From NCBI GenBank assembly GCA_023460035.1, contig JAEWRN010000043.1:163983-227982 (forward strand): a DNA stretch of 64,000 bases, given 5' to 3'. The position numbers and the translations under genes were made by a program. Under the pieces are notes generated by a model that was given only the letters and a program-made list of their open reading frames with translations, had not been told where the DNA came from and did no database searches. The DNA comes from Bacillota bacterium. GTDB taxonomy: Bacteria; Bacillota; Clostridia; Oscillospirales; Ruminococcaceae. Positions 31,058 through 39,503 of the stretch are shown here, piece by piece (within the stretch, counting starts at the first letter, position 1; every line of letters begins with the position of its first letter).

Positions 31058-33400
31058 TCATCGACCACTCGCAGTGCCGAACAGTTCTTTTTCATACGGC
31101 AGTGTGCCGACCCGCAAGTAATAGCGGTCATTGCCTGCTTTCAGCAGACAATGCTTTTTGTTGCTCTTTGAAATGCAGGCCGCCTCACCGTCGGTCAATT
31201 TCAGCTTTTGCTGAATCAACGCCATGTCGATCGCATCCGGGTAAAACATGAATTTGAAACTGGCGTTGTTGAACAGTGCCGTCGTGTAGGCCGCAATGTC
31301 GGGGTGCAGGCAGTCGGCCAGCTGCTGCGTACCAATGCCGAGCAGCGCCTCGTACTTGCGCGACCGCTTGGAAAAGCTCTGGAAGTACTTAACCATAACC
31401 ATGTTTTTAGAATCGCACATGGTGTACAGCTCGTCTACATCCAGCAGCACCGGGCACTCTTTACGAGTGATAATGTTCCAGATATACGTGCTGATGTTGA
31501 ACAACACCGCACGGGTGCGCTCTTCACTGCCCTGCAACAGGTCATTCATTGCGAACACCATCAACCGGTCATTGTGTATGTTGGTAATGCCGTTGAGCAA
31601 TAACCCCAGCGCACCTCTGGTGCAGTCGTGCAGGTAGAGCAGCAGTGTGGACAGGTAGTCCTTTGAAATCATCTTGTAATCTGCACCGCTGCGCTGCTCA
31701 ATATACTCATACAGGTTCGTAAACGTGGGGTAATTGCCCGGCTGCAGCCTGTCGAAATCACTTTCTTCCCCAATGCCGTGCACTTCATACATTTCCCGCA
31801 CTAAGATCATCAGTGCTTTCAGTTCCGGGGTGCCCATCGACGGAAACAGTACAGAAAAAAAGTCCTGTAACCAGGACAGATGCTGAAAGAATGTGGTGGT
31901 ATTCAGCGGCACGACATCGTAATCATCCTTGACATCGTCGTTCACCTCATTGTCCTGGCGCCGCAGCCGCCGCACCTCAAATGGGTTGATCTTCACCTGA
32001 CCTGACGCGCAGTCGGCCACCGTGCCACCAAGGCCACGCACAAGGTCGATATACTCATTTTCAGGGTCTAATACAAAGCCCCTAACGCCCCGGATGTACA
32101 GCGAAGTGATGATCTTTTTCATCAGATATGTTTTGCCCTGGCCGGGCGTACCTGTAATGGTAAAGTTGCTGTTTGTGATGTTGTCGTCCCTCTTTAAAAA
32201 ATCGACAAACATCATACCGCCGTCTACCGTTTCCCCCAGCAGCATTCCCTGCGGGTCAAGGCGGCTGGAATAGCTGCACGGGTACAGCGCAGAAGCCGAA
32301 ACAGACGGCATATTGTTTGCCTGCTGAAGGAACATATCTTTGCCCAGCGGATTTACCGACAAAAAGCCCTCGCGCTGCTCGTGCCACAGGTTTTCCCTCG
32401 TGATACCGCGGGCGGCCAGTGAACCGGCAACGGCGTCTTCTACCGTGTCCAGCTCTTCCGGTGTCTTGCCGTACATTTCCACAAATACGTTCAGCCGATA
32501 AATCGTCCCGCGTTTCGCGCTGATCTCTTCATAAAACTCGCGTATCGCCTTTTCTTCCTGCACCGCCTCGATCTGGGCGGTGCCCTGGGCGTTGCGGTCG
32601 CGTACAACAACATTTTTGTTTTTGATTTGCTTGTTGGTCAGCCGCCGTACCTCTGCGGGCAGCATCGGGGTCAACCGCAGCGCAAATGAAGTACCCCGCA
32701 AATGCGCCAGGTCTTGCAATGCACAGGGGTCGATTTCAGACGGGTAGTTTTTTACCATGATGGTGCGCCGGTAAAGGCCGGACTGGGTCGCGTTGCGCAC
32801 CCCGAAATCCATGCGGCCCGGCGCAAGACGTTTAAACACCTGCTGTGCAAACACGGTCTGCTTCATCCGCTTGTTTTTCGGGTTCTCTTTGATCTCCCGC
32901 TCGATGGTGTAGATGTCAAGCGGCTGAAACTCTCGCAGCAGATAGTTGCGCAGCACGACCGCCAGCTCGGCCTTCTTTGTCACCTCAATGTGGTACCCGT
33001 GGCCACGAATGGCGTTGAAGGTCTTTTTTCCACCGTCCGGGTCATCACGCGTGATGAAGTAAAACGCCCGCTGCACTGATGCACTTTTCGCCTCGCTGTT
33101 TTCCAGTGCCGCCAAAATATCAGCGGTAAGGTAATCAAACTCAGCAGGCAGTGAAAGGTAGAAGTCTTTGACCTCTTTCATGTCTTCTACTTTGTCGGTG
33201 GCAAAAATGGTGATCTCACTCTTGACGGCATCGAGCAGCCTTGAAAACTTCTCAATCTCGTTTTGTACTTCGATCTGCGTCATGATCTGCATATTGGGCG
33301 GATAATACCGGTAAAAAGTAAAAAAACCGTCCTTTGTGCGAACCCCATCCTCTTCCAGCTGAAAATCGATCAGCCGCTGGATGGGCAATACTTTACTCAT
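31058..33400 (-). CDS. VirB4/TraE-type conjugation ATPase
   Basis: A 780-aa ATPase that powers assembly and substrate transport by the type IV secretion system. Walker A is GTPGQGKTY at about residues 417-425, Walker B VLLDVDELYTM near residue 655. The N-terminal half (residues 1-400) has the CagE/TrbE/VirB pattern, including FVEMYGKTPEELDTVEDAV. Length is typical. Its ATG overlaps the stop of the upstream 89-aa membrane protein by 8 nt, a pairing (VirB3-like/VirB4) conserved on many ICEs. Confidence 0.95.
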   Translation of the reverse strand: MSKVLPIQRLIDFQLEEDGVRTKDGFFTFYRYYPPNMQIMTQIEVQNEIEKFSRLLDAVKSEITIFATDKVEDMKEVKDFYLSLPAEFDYLTADILAALENSEAKSASVQRAFYFITRDDPDGGKKTFNAIRGHGYHIEVTKKAELAVVLRNYLLREFQPLDIYTIEREIKENPKNKRMKQTVFAQQVFKRLAPGRMDFGVRNATQSGLYRRTIMVKNYPSEIDPCALQDLAHLRGTSFALRLTPMLPAEVRRLTNKQIKNKNVVVRDRNAQGTAQIEAVQEEKAIREFYEEISAKRGTIYRLNVFVEMYGKTPEELDTVEDAVAGSLAARGITRENLWHEQREGFLSVNPLGKDMFLQQANNMPSVSASALYPCSYSSRLDPQGMLLGETVDGGMMFVDFLKRDDNITNSNFTITGTPGQGKTYLMKKIITSLYIRGVRGFVLDPENEYIDLVRGLGGTVADCASGQVKINPFEVRRLRRQDNEVNDDVKDDYDVVPLNTTTFFQHLSWLQDFFSVLFPSMGTPELKALMILVREMYEVHGIGEESDFDRLQPGNYPTFTNLYEYIEQRSGADYKMISKDYLSTLLLYLHDCTRGALGLLLNGITNIHNDRLMVFAMNDLLQGSEERTRAVLFNISTYIWNIITRKECPVLLDVDELYTMCDSKNMVMVKYFQSFSKRSRKYEALLGIGTQQLADCLHPDIAAYTTALFNNASFKFMFYPDAIDMALIQQKLKLTDGEAACISKSNKKHCLLKAGNDRYYLRVGTLPYEKELFGTASGR

Positions 33401-33662
33401 GGTTCAACCTCCCGGAGTAATGTTGAATACCGTTGTAATAAAGGAAGACCAAAATCAAATACCAAACGGCATTGTGTTCCTTGTCTGACCGAGCAGTCAG
33501 AATTAATTCGAGTGCAGCGAGAACCAGCAGAAAATACAACTGCGTAGCAAGACCAAGTAAAATCATGCCCACAGCAAACCCGATCTCCCACACCGTCCAG
33601 GCCGCCAGCAGAAATTTTGTCTGTAACTTCGGCGGCACAAGATACCTTTTTCGTTCATTCAT
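33393..33662 (-). CDS. VirB3/PrgI-like small membrane protein
   Basis: An 89-aa protein with two close hydrophobic helices (FLLAAWTVWEIGFAVGMILLGLAT and YFLLVLAALELILT) after a short basic N-terminus, the layout of PrgI/VirB3-type channel components. It is translationally coupled to VirB4, its usual partner. A third weaker hydrophobic stretch is YLILVFLYYNGI. GGGAGG precedes the ATG. Confidence 0.75.
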   Translation of the reverse strand: MNERKRYLVPPKLQTKFLLAAWTVWEIGFAVGMILLGLATQLYFLLVLAALELILTARSDKEHNAVWYLILVFLYYNGIQHYSGRLNHE

Positions 33663-33690
33663 TCTGTTTTAAGCCTCCCATAAAAAGAAA

Positions 33691-33714
33691 CAGGGGCAGC
33701 ACCCGCTGCCCCTG
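33691..33714 (-). terminator. Hairpin between VirB6-like and VirB3-like genes
   Basis: CAGGGGCAGC/GCTGCCCCTG with a 4-nt loop, followed by TTTCTTTTTATG on the minus strand, 15 nt after the 33729 stop. Confidence 0.8.
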
Positions 33715-33728
33715 CTCAAAACTCGTGG

Positions 33729-34547
33729 TCATGTTGCAATCCTAAGCGCCTGACCCGCAAGCGATAGCACCTGCGAACCCCCGCTGAAGCCGGAAGAAAG
33801 CCCGAATTTGTTGAGGATTTTTGCCACGCCCATCATTGCCGTCCAGCAGGAAATTGCAATGACGGTTTTGGAAGAAATGGCAAAATACAGGCCCGCATAA
33901 AACAAAAAATACTGGCACAGGTACGTAATGGTGATTGCGACCATCTGTCGCATCCATGCCCCCATTGACTGCGCATCACCCCGCACGACCCCCGGCACAT
34001 ACAGGGCATAGGTCATAATGTGAATGAGCATAAACCCATGCTGCCGTGCCGAGATGAAGATAAAAATGACCAGCATGATGACAGAGTAAATCAAAAAACC
34101 GGATGCAAGAAACCCAGTAAGGCCTATTTGTGTAAAGCTGTCTGTCCCAAGGCCGACAAAGCTCAGAGTCGAGACCATAGTCGAACCGAGATTGATTGAC
34201 AATACCCCGATTTCCGGCGCAATCAGACAAAAGACAAACCCCTTGATGATGTTCATCACCATCTCAGAAATCGAAAGTGAGGACTTCGCCGCAATGTCTT
34301 CGGCGTAGTCGATAATCATAAACAGGATGGATATTCCCATCACACCGAAAGCCACCCACTGAGAAAACCTGATTGCGGCCTGAATGAGAGGATCTCCCCA
34401 ATAATCATTGAACGGCACCGTGGTAAATTGAAGGGCAAAGGTATAGACCTTCATCAGGCTGTCAACAATCAAATTCGTAATCCATCCCACGACACTATCC
34501 AAGAGGCTTGGAATTGCCTCTCGCAGTTTATCCAGAATAGCGTTCAT
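33729..34547 (-). CDS. VirB6/TrbL-like polytopic conjugation protein
   Basis: A 272-aa membrane protein with about six TM helices. Features common to Gram-positive TrbL/VirB6-like channel proteins are the amphipathic N-terminus (LREAIPSLLDSVVGWITNLIVDSLMKVY), a conserved WGDPLIQAAIRFSQWVAFGVMGISIL stretch and a Gly-rich C-terminus (GLSSGFSGGSQVLSLAGQ). It is 3 nt downstream of the VirB2-like gene and upstream of VirB3/VirB4-like genes, forming the channel operon. Confidence 0.8.
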   Translation of the reverse strand: MNAILDKLREAIPSLLDSVVGWITNLIVDSLMKVYTFALQFTTVPFNDYWGDPLIQAAIRFSQWVAFGVMGISILFMIIDYAEDIAAKSSLSISEMVMNIIKGFVFCLIAPEIGVLSINLGSTMVSTLSFVGLGTDSFTQIGLTGFLASGFLIYSVIMLVIFIFISARQHGFMLIHIMTYALYVPGVVRGDAQSMGAWMRQMVAITITYLCQYFLFYAGLYFAISSKTVIAISCWTAMMGVAKILNKFGLSSGFSGGSQVLSLAGQALRIAT

Positions 34548-34550
34548 CGC

Positions 34551-34829
34551 TTAGCCCCCAAAGAACCCGGCACCCCAGCTGCCAAAGGTCGCCAGCAGCG
34601 CGATACCGGCAAGAATTGCAATAATCCACATGATGTGCGTCTGAAACTCACCATTGCCGGTGCGATGCGCCGCGACGGCTTTCATAATCTGAATGACAAG
34701 CAGCACGGCCAGCACGGCAATGCCGACGACTGACACCATCATGCCCGCAGGCTTGATGACACCTAAAATAGAGGACTGCCACGAGGCAAACACCCCGGAC
34801 GCATCGACGGCCAAAAGAATCGGAACCAT
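34551..34829 (-). CDS. VirB2-like small membrane protein
   Basis: A 92-aa protein with an N-terminal cleavable-looking hydrophobic segment (VPILLAVDASGVFA), then two TM helices (GMMVSVVGIAVLAVLLVIQIM and IMWIIAILAGIALLATFGSW) and GAGFFGG at the end, matching the two-helix plan of VirB2/TrbC pilin-like subunits. The ATG at 34829 follows AAAGGGG by 8 nt, better than the upstream TTG. It leads the VirB6-VirB3-VirB4-M23 unit. Confidence 0.7.
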   Translation of the reverse strand: MVPILLAVDASGVFASWQSSILGVIKPAGMMVSVVGIAVLAVLLVIQIMKAVAAHRTGNGEFQTHIMWIIAILAGIALLATFGSWGAGFFGG

Positions 34830-34901
34830 AAAAAGAACCCCTTTCAATTTTTGTTGTTTGCAGTAATTTCGTTATTTGCAGTAAAAAGAAAATTGTTACG
34901 G

Positions 34902-36608
34902 TCAAAAGGACGGGGCGCATTCCAGCGCGGCTTCACGGCTTCGCTGTATCTGCGCCTGCAAATAGTCGTTGTAATCCCCACCGGGGATGGGCGGCAGCAG
35001 CGGCACAATCTGGCCCTTGTACCCACATTCGCCCCGCAGCAGGTCAATGGCGTGTTGGGCCGAAAGCTTACCCCCTTTGTCGTTGTCCTGGCACAGGCAA
35101 ATCACTTCGATCTGCGGGTTATGTGCCAGATGGTATTGCAGCGGTGCCACGTCGCAGCAGTCAAGTGACAAATACGCATACTGCTGTGGGTTACCGTTTG
35201 CCCTATGCGCTTTAAGGTATTGGTCACCGGCCTCTTGCAGCGTCATCAGTGACAGCAGGTCTACACCCGCTTCACCCACAAACAGCACCTTGCGGTCACA
35301 AGCCGTAAGGCCATGGGACCACCGCAAATCAAAGTTGCCTCCCGGCACAACGCCCCTGAAGTGTTGGCCGGTCGCGGTGCTTTTGTAACTGACGTATTTT
35401 TTCTTACCGTCGTAATCGTAACCGGAAAAGCAGAGGTTACCACGGACATCCTGATACACCAGTTTTTCTTTTACTGCCATATTGATCACCGACCGGCTGA
35501 TTCCCCTTGATTGCAGGTAGGCGTAAAGCCGTTTCCACTGTCCTTCTCCGGCCGCAGGGGGCTTAAATGTTACCGGTTTCTTCGGGGCCGGGTGCAGTGT
35601 TGTGCCAGGCTTTGGAGCGAACTCCGGGTCATCCAAAACCCCGCGCAGCATCCGCAGCGCGTCGTCTTTCGTAAGGTCAAGCGTCGCCATTACAAAGTCA
35701 ATGACGCTGCCTTTCTGCCCGGTGCTGTTCCAGCTGAACAGCCGCCCATCAGCACTGATGACCAAACTGTCATGCTCTTTTAAATGAAACATCCCCTTGC
35801 CGCCGTGGGGCACCAGATGGTACCCCAGTTTTTCGGCAAGCTGCGGAATACGGATATCTCTCTTAATTGCTTCTGTCAGCTTTATTGATTCTCGCTGTGG
35901 TGCTAAAGCTGCCACCTTAACGGGGGCTTTATTTGCTGATAAAACGACAGTCTCCAACGCAGAGGCGGGGGCTTCTGGCGCCGAGGTGACGACCGGGGCC
36001 GGTACTACCACCGGCTGTTGGGGTGGGGATTGGGGCGGTTGTTTTAGGTACGGCTTAACTCCTTTTTGCAGGTTGTGTAAGCTCGCCTGAATATTACGCA
36101 CGACCATATCCAGCGTGTTGTGCTCATAGGTGCCGTAATAGACACCGTGCTCGTCAAGAAAACCTTTGATTTCTTCGTCGATTTCCTTGCTTTCCTGCAA
36201 GTTGTGAATTCTGCCTTCCTGCTCAAAACCGTTTCCACGGGTGATGAACAGGTTGAAGTTGTCGCAGCGATTGTACATTGAAAAAGCAAGCTGCTCGAAC
36301 TGCTCCACGTTTTCTTTTGCGTACATCGAGCTCATCAGCAAAGGGCTGTCCGTGACGATCACATCCACCTTGCCGCGCAACCGTTCAATGCGGCGGTTCT
36401 GTTCTTCAAGCACGGCAGTCTGGTTCTTGTAGCTGCCGTCCAGCAGGTCGGTGCGGCCATCCCAAACCAGCTCTTTCGCGTATTCGGGCACGTACTCGGT
36501 GACAACACCAAGCTTTTTTAATTCGCCTGCAACCAGCCACGCGCAGGTGGTTTTGCCTGCGCCGGGCCCCGCATACAAATTGACGACCAATGTTGACTTT
36601 GTAGCCAT
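34902..36608 (-). CDS. NTPase-TOPRIM primase fusion protein
   Basis: A 568-aa two-part protein. Residues 1-~190 form a P-loop NTPase of the NadR/AAA_28-like kind: NLYAGPGAGKTTCAW (Walker A), VDVIVTDSPLLMSS, and a YGTYEHNTLDMV-like segment. A Pro/Ala/Val linker (residues ~200-240, QPVVVPAPVVTSAPEAPASA) joins it to a DUF3991/TOPRIM primase-like half: RIPQLAEKLGYHLVPHGGKGMF, LFSWNSTGQKGSVIDF, then ICLCQDNDKGGKLSAQHAI (TOPRIM DxD). The primase half likely primes complementary-strand synthesis after transfer. The role of the NTPase part is unknown. The start has AAAGGAG 8 nt upstream. Confidence 0.8.
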   Translation of the reverse strand: MATKSTLVVNLYAGPGAGKTTCAWLVAGELKKLGVVTEYVPEYAKELVWDGRTDLLDGSYKNQTAVLEEQNRRIERLRGKVDVIVTDSPLLMSSMYAKENVEQFEQLAFSMYNRCDNFNLFITRGNGFEQEGRIHNLQESKEIDEEIKGFLDEHGVYYGTYEHNTLDMVVRNIQASLHNLQKGVKPYLKQPPQSPPQQPVVVPAPVVTSAPEAPASALETVVLSANKAPVKVAALAPQRESIKLTEAIKRDIRIPQLAEKLGYHLVPHGGKGMFHLKEHDSLVISADGRLFSWNSTGQKGSVIDFVMATLDLTKDDALRMLRGVLDDPEFAPKPGTTLHPAPKKPVTFKPPAAGEGQWKRLYAYLQSRGISRSVINMAVKEKLVYQDVRGNLCFSGYDYDGKKKYVSYKSTATGQHFRGVVPGGNFDLRWSHGLTACDRKVLFVGEAGVDLLSLMTLQEAGDQYLKAHRANGNPQQYAYLSLDCCDVAPLQYHLAHNPQIEVICLCQDNDKGGKLSAQHAIDLLRGECGYKGQIVPLLPPIPGGDYNDYLQAQIQRSREAALECAPSF

Positions 36609-36685
36609 TGTGTCTACTCCTTTCATGGTGATTGACATTTTCCTCGCGGCATGGTACATTCATGCCGAAGGGTCGTTTCAAAGGG

Positions 36686-36719
36686 GAAGCCCGGCTGTGT
36701 CGTTCCACAGCCGGGCTTC
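36686..36719 (-). terminator. Hairpin between primase and the LPD28-like gene
   Basis: A 14-bp stem (GAAGCCCGGCTGTG/CACAGCCGGGCTTC) directly after the 36729 stop; the T-run on the minus strand is weak (CCCCTTTG). Confidence 0.65.
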
Positions 36720-36728
36720 TTGCTGTCT

Positions 36729-37034
36729 TCATGGGGTCAGTGCTTCTTCAAAGTTGTAATACGGGTATGGAATTGCCGGTGCGTTGCTAAGCACTGCCGC
36801 CGCTGCCGTGACACGCTGCTCGTCTGTCAGGTAGGCATCCTGAAACATCCAGTCTTCACCGGCGAGCACCTCTGCCGCCGCCTCATAGATGTTTTTCCCC
36901 GGTGCGTCCAGCACCCCGCCATCAATCAACTGCGGGTTTTCGTGGTAGATGGTGTAGTCATACCCGCCGTCTGTTGCCTGTATGGCCAACACGCGCGTAC
37001 CGATGCGAAACGCCACACCTTCATTACCCTTCAT
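36729..37034 (-). CDS. Uncharacterised 101-aa element protein (LPD28/DUF4316-like)
   Basis: A small soluble protein; GTRVLAIQATDGGYDYTIYHENPQLIDGGVLDAPGKNIYEAA recalls the LPD28/DUF4316-type domains seen on Firmicutes conjugative elements, an identification from memory only. The ATG at 37034 follows AAAGGAG by 6 nt. It is flanked by a palindrome upstream (37053) that ends just before its Shine-Dalgarno, and lies between the primase and the Tad pilus block. Function unknown. Confidence 0.6.
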   Translation of the reverse strand: MKGNEGVAFRIGTRVLAIQATDGGYDYTIYHENPQLIDGGVLDAPGKNIYEAAAEVLAGEDWMFQDAYLTDEQRVTAAAAVLSNAPAIPYPYYNFEEALTP

Positions 37035-37052
37035 CTTGCACTCCTTTCCGTG

Positions 37053-37071
37053 CTGGGACATCATGTCCCAG
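37053..37071 (-). repeat. Palindrome copy next to a Shine-Dalgarno, no T-run
   Basis: CTGGGACATCATGTCCCAG, the A/T variant, 3 nt after the TadZ-like stop. On the gene strand it is followed by CACGGAAAGGAG, so it cannot be an ordinary terminator and may instead shape the 5' end of the next reading frame. Confidence 0.8.
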
Positions 37072-37073
37072 TT

Positions 37074-37760
37074 TTACAGTTTCTCTACCACCTCTTGCAG
37101 CGCCGCAGTATACCGGCTGTCTTTCACCGGTTCCAGCAGACGCAGCGTTTCAAAGTTGCGTTCGAGTTCCAACGAATACGGTAAAGAAAAAAAGGTGCCG
37201 ACGGCACCCTCAAAAACCTCGACCGGCTGCCCTTTTGCGGCCCGGTTGATGATCTGAATATCGGTATCAAGCCCGCTGCCGGTATGCCGGTACCAGGCAG
37301 CGCTTTTGACCTCTGCCCCCAGCACCGACACCACCGTGTCGGCCAGTTCCAGCACCGTCTCGGCCAACAAGGTATCTGCCCTGCTGCCAAGGTCGTACAA
37401 AATGACATCCGCCTGCGCTGCAAGTGCCCGGCACCACTTTTCACAGCCGCCCTTTGTCGGGGCCGGGTAGGTGGTTTTGGTATCGCCCACGTTGTACCCC
37501 AGCAGGCCAAAGTAATCGTTGACCGGCACCACAGCCCGCAGCAGCTCTTTGTCACCCAGTGCCCCGGCCTGCACCAGCTGCCCGCCGATGGATTCTGCCC
37601 TCGTGTCGGCCAGCAGGTACCCTTTGGGCGGAAGTGCGGCGTCACACAGCACCAGCAGCACCGTGGTCGTACTGCTTTCGGCCAGTTTCGCGGCCAGCTG
37701 CACCGCCGTAGTGGTGACCCCTGCCCCCGGTGCGCCAAGCACCGCAATCCCTCTACTCAT
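37074..37760 (-). CDS. TadZ/CpaE-like ATPase-fold protein
   Basis: A 228-aa cytoplasmic protein of the MinD/ParA-like fold. The P-loop reads GAPGAGVTTTA: the lysine of Walker A is replaced by valine, an atypical site as known for TadZ/CpaE-type pilus localisation proteins. Later motifs are VLLVLCDAALPPKG and DVILYDLGSRADTLL (switch II-like). It overlaps the CpaB gene by 8 nt, which fits a role in positioning the Tad pilus machine. The start at 37760 was chosen for this coupling; upstream codons in the same frame are out of character. A second CpaE-like protein is encoded at 61877. Confidence 0.72.
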   Translation of the reverse strand: MSRGIAVLGAPGAGVTTTAVQLAAKLAESSTTTVLLVLCDAALPPKGYLLADTRAESIGGQLVQAGALGDKELLRAVVPVNDYFGLLGYNVGDTKTTYPAPTKGGCEKWCRALAAQADVILYDLGSRADTLLAETVLELADTVVSVLGAEVKSAAWYRHTGSGLDTDIQIINRAAKGQPVEVFEGAVGTFFSLPYSLELERNFETLRLLEPVKDSRYTAALQEVVEKL

Positions 37761-38505
37761 TCGGGCTCGCCCCCTCGTCTGCCGGTGCTTCTGGTTCCAC
37801 CAGCTCTGCCAGTGCCGCCGCCTGCTGTGCCAGCAGTGTTTCGGCCTGTTCTTCATCGCCCCGGCAGACAAGGGCAATATGCAGGTTGCTGTTCAGCTCG
37901 TCATTTGCCAGCAACGCCGCCTGCGCCGGGGTGGCATACACCGTCACCGTGGCAGGCAAACTCTCGCTGTTTGGGTTCTGCGCGTCATACTCGGCAGCCT
38001 GCTCGGTGGTCACCGCCGCCAGCTGCACATATTGCAGCGCCGGTGGGATGGTGGAGCCATCCGACCCGGTGACCACAAACGACACGATGTCGCCCGGCTG
38101 CAGCTTTGCAGAAAGACCGGCAGCAAACGACTTGATACTCACCGAGATTGCAACACGATTGGGTGAAAGGTCTTTCACCCAGTCGTTTTCGACCGTCGGT
38201 GTTTTCGACAGCTTGTCGGCCAGTACGTAATCCCCGGCAATTAAATCCGTTTTCGCGTACTGCCCGATGATTTTTTCTTTTTCGGTCATCGCCCCAGCAG
38301 GCAGGTACTGCGCCGGGACGGACACCACCTTCAGCTGGCTTTCTTCCAGCACACTGCCTTTTTGCACGGCAGCTTTCGTCACATACACGTCGGTTTCTTT
38401 TTGCGCGTTTTTCTGTACCAGCGGTGCCGCCACAAAAACCAGCAGCGCCGCCAGCAGAATCGACACACACGCCAGAACCGTGCGGTTGCGGAACAATTTT
38501 TTCAT
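37753..38505 (-). CDS. CpaB/RcpC-like pilus assembly protein
   Basis: A 250-aa protein with one N-terminal TM helix (VLACVSILLAALLVFVAAPLV) and an extracytoplasmic SAF domain (VTKAAVQKGSVLEESQLKVVSVPAQYLPAGAMTEKEKIIG ... VAISVSIKSFAAGLSAKLQPGDIVSFVV), the hallmark of CpaB/RcpC proteins of Tad pili. In Gram-negatives CpaB works with the secretin; here there is no outer membrane, so it probably stabilises the pilus through the wall. The ATG at 38505 follows AAAGGAG. It is 15 nt from the prepilin peptidase gene. Confidence 0.85.
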   Translation of the reverse strand: MKKLFRNRTVLACVSILLAALLVFVAAPLVQKNAQKETDVYVTKAAVQKGSVLEESQLKVVSVPAQYLPAGAMTEKEKIIGQYAKTDLIAGDYVLADKLSKTPTVENDWVKDLSPNRVAISVSIKSFAAGLSAKLQPGDIVSFVVTGSDGSTIPPALQYVQLAAVTTEQAAEYDAQNPNSESLPATVTVYATPAQAALLANDELNSNLHIALVCRGDEEQAETLLAQQAAALAELVEPEAPADEGASPNE

Positions 38506-38519
38506 TTTCGAAGTCTCCT

Positions 38520-38927
38520 TTAAAACAGAAAAGCCGCGGCGACAAAGCCTGCGGCAAGAAACGGTGCGAAAGAAATGTGGGTCGGGTTGCTGCTTTTGCG
38601 CAGCCTTAAAACTAAAGCGGGCAGCAGTGACAAGGTCACTGCCAGCCATAGCCCGGCAATGCTGTTAAAGGCCCCAAGGCAAAAGCCGCAGGCCGCCGCG
38701 AGCTTGATGTCCCCGCCACCAAACGCCCCCGGTTTTGCAACCGCCGGGAGCAGCAGCACCAGCCCGGCGGTCAGCCCGCCCAGAATACCCGGCCAGAGAT
38801 ACCAGCCGGGTGCCAGGGGGGCGATGAGTGCGATACCGAGCGGAATCCACGGGGGTATCGTCATGGTGCGCAGGTCAATCACCGCTGCGGCGAGTAGCAG
38901 GCCGGTAAACAAAAAATGAAAGGCCAT
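38520..38927 (-). CDS. Type IV prepilin peptidase (TadV/CpaA-like)
   Basis: A 135-aa integral membrane aspartic protease that removes the leader of Flp-type prepilins. The two catalytic aspartates are in AAVIDLRTMTIPPW (residue ~17) and the GxGD-type GGGDIKLAAACGF (residue ~74). Four or five TM helices fill the rest. The short length, without the N-terminal methylase domain, is normal for TadV/CpaA. It lies directly between the pilin and CpaB genes. Confidence 0.9.
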   Translation of the reverse strand: MAFHFLFTGLLLAAAVIDLRTMTIPPWIPLGIALIAPLAPGWYLWPGILGGLTAGLVLLLPAVAKPGAFGGGDIKLAAACGFCLGAFNSIAGLWLAVTLSLLPALVLRLRKSSNPTHISFAPFLAAGFVAAAFLF

Positions 38928-38929
38928 AC

Positions 38930-39157
38930 TTAGTTAAAGAGATCCGTCAGCTTCGTGCCGATACTGGTCAGCTGCGTCGTAAACTGCGTTTTCATTGCGG
39001 CCAGCAGCAGGGCACCGAGTACCAGCGAGATGATGACAATGATGAGGACTTGAAGCACTTCCATACCGTGCTCATTTTGAATCGCGGCCTTAGCCCGAAG
39101 GGCCAGCGTGTTTGTTTTGGCGGTCAGATTGGTTTTGATTTTGTTCAGCGTTTTCAT
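38930..39157 (-). CDS. Flp-like major pilin candidate
   Basis: A 75-aa protein with a 30-residue basic leader ending in NEHGMEVLQ followed by a long hydrophobic helix (VLIIVIISLVLGALLLAAM) and a short C-terminus ending in F-N. A glycine before the hydrophobic helix and a glutamate just after it are the requirements for class IVb prepilin processing. It is two nt upstream of the prepilin peptidase gene, the classical flp-tadV order. The spacing of the glutamate is slightly off the Flp consensus, so minor pilin is possible. Confidence 0.78.
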   Translation of the reverse strand: MKTLNKIKTNLTAKTNTLALRAKAAIQNEHGMEVLQVLIIVIISLVLGALLLAAMKTQFTTQLTSIGTKLTDLFN

Positions 39158-39210
39158 GTTATCTACTCCTTTAAAATTAAAATTGTTTAGGTAAAAAAGT
39201 ATATAAAAAA

Positions 39211-39233
39211 AGCTGGGACTAAATGTCTCAGCT
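39211..39233 (-). repeat. Diverged palindrome upstream of the pilin gene
   Basis: AGCTGGGACTAAATGTCTCA form with CTTTTTTTATAT on the minus strand; one arm has decayed. It acts as the likely terminator of the 59-aa gene. Confidence 0.75.
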
Positions 39234-39293
39234 TATTTGCAATATATGGGATAATTTTATAATTTGTGATACAATAAGCAGAAAATAGCAATT

Positions 39294-39473
39294 TTAGCTA
39301 AGCAAAGTAATTACCGCCACACCATTTTCAATGTGCCATTTATGTATTTTCTCTTCACCAGTTTTTACAGGGTATCCAAACCACGCCCCATAATATACCA
39401 GATTCCCATTTTTCAAAACTTGAATCGGAATATACCCATCTTCACCTAAAGACAAAAAATTTGACAATGTCAT
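39294..39473 (-). CDS. Small 59-aa protein, type B (paralogue of 40550-40723)
   Basis: An ATG-started frame of 59 codons: MTLSNFLSLGEDGYIPIQVL at the N-terminus and HKWHIENGVAVITL near the end. The closely similar 57-aa protein at 40550 shares MTL-x-x-F-x-SL, a central IQV, and WHIENG-x-x-VITL. It has AAAGGAT upstream. It lies directly upstream of the pilin, next to the only plus-strand gene of the block. No known domain; a small beta-rich partner protein is likely. AT-rich. Confidence 0.65.
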   Translation of the reverse strand: MTLSNFLSLGEDGYIPIQVLKNGNLVYYGAWFGYPVKTGEEKIHKWHIENGVAVITLLS

Positions 39474-39503
39474 ATTCTAAAATCCTTTCTTTTGGAGGTA
39501 ATA

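Noticed and set aside
34841..34885. Direct repeat TTACTGCAAA (twice) before the VirB2-like gene as an operator
   Set aside because: Only two short AT-rich copies; no promoter could be placed relative to them, so the evidence is too thin for a feature.
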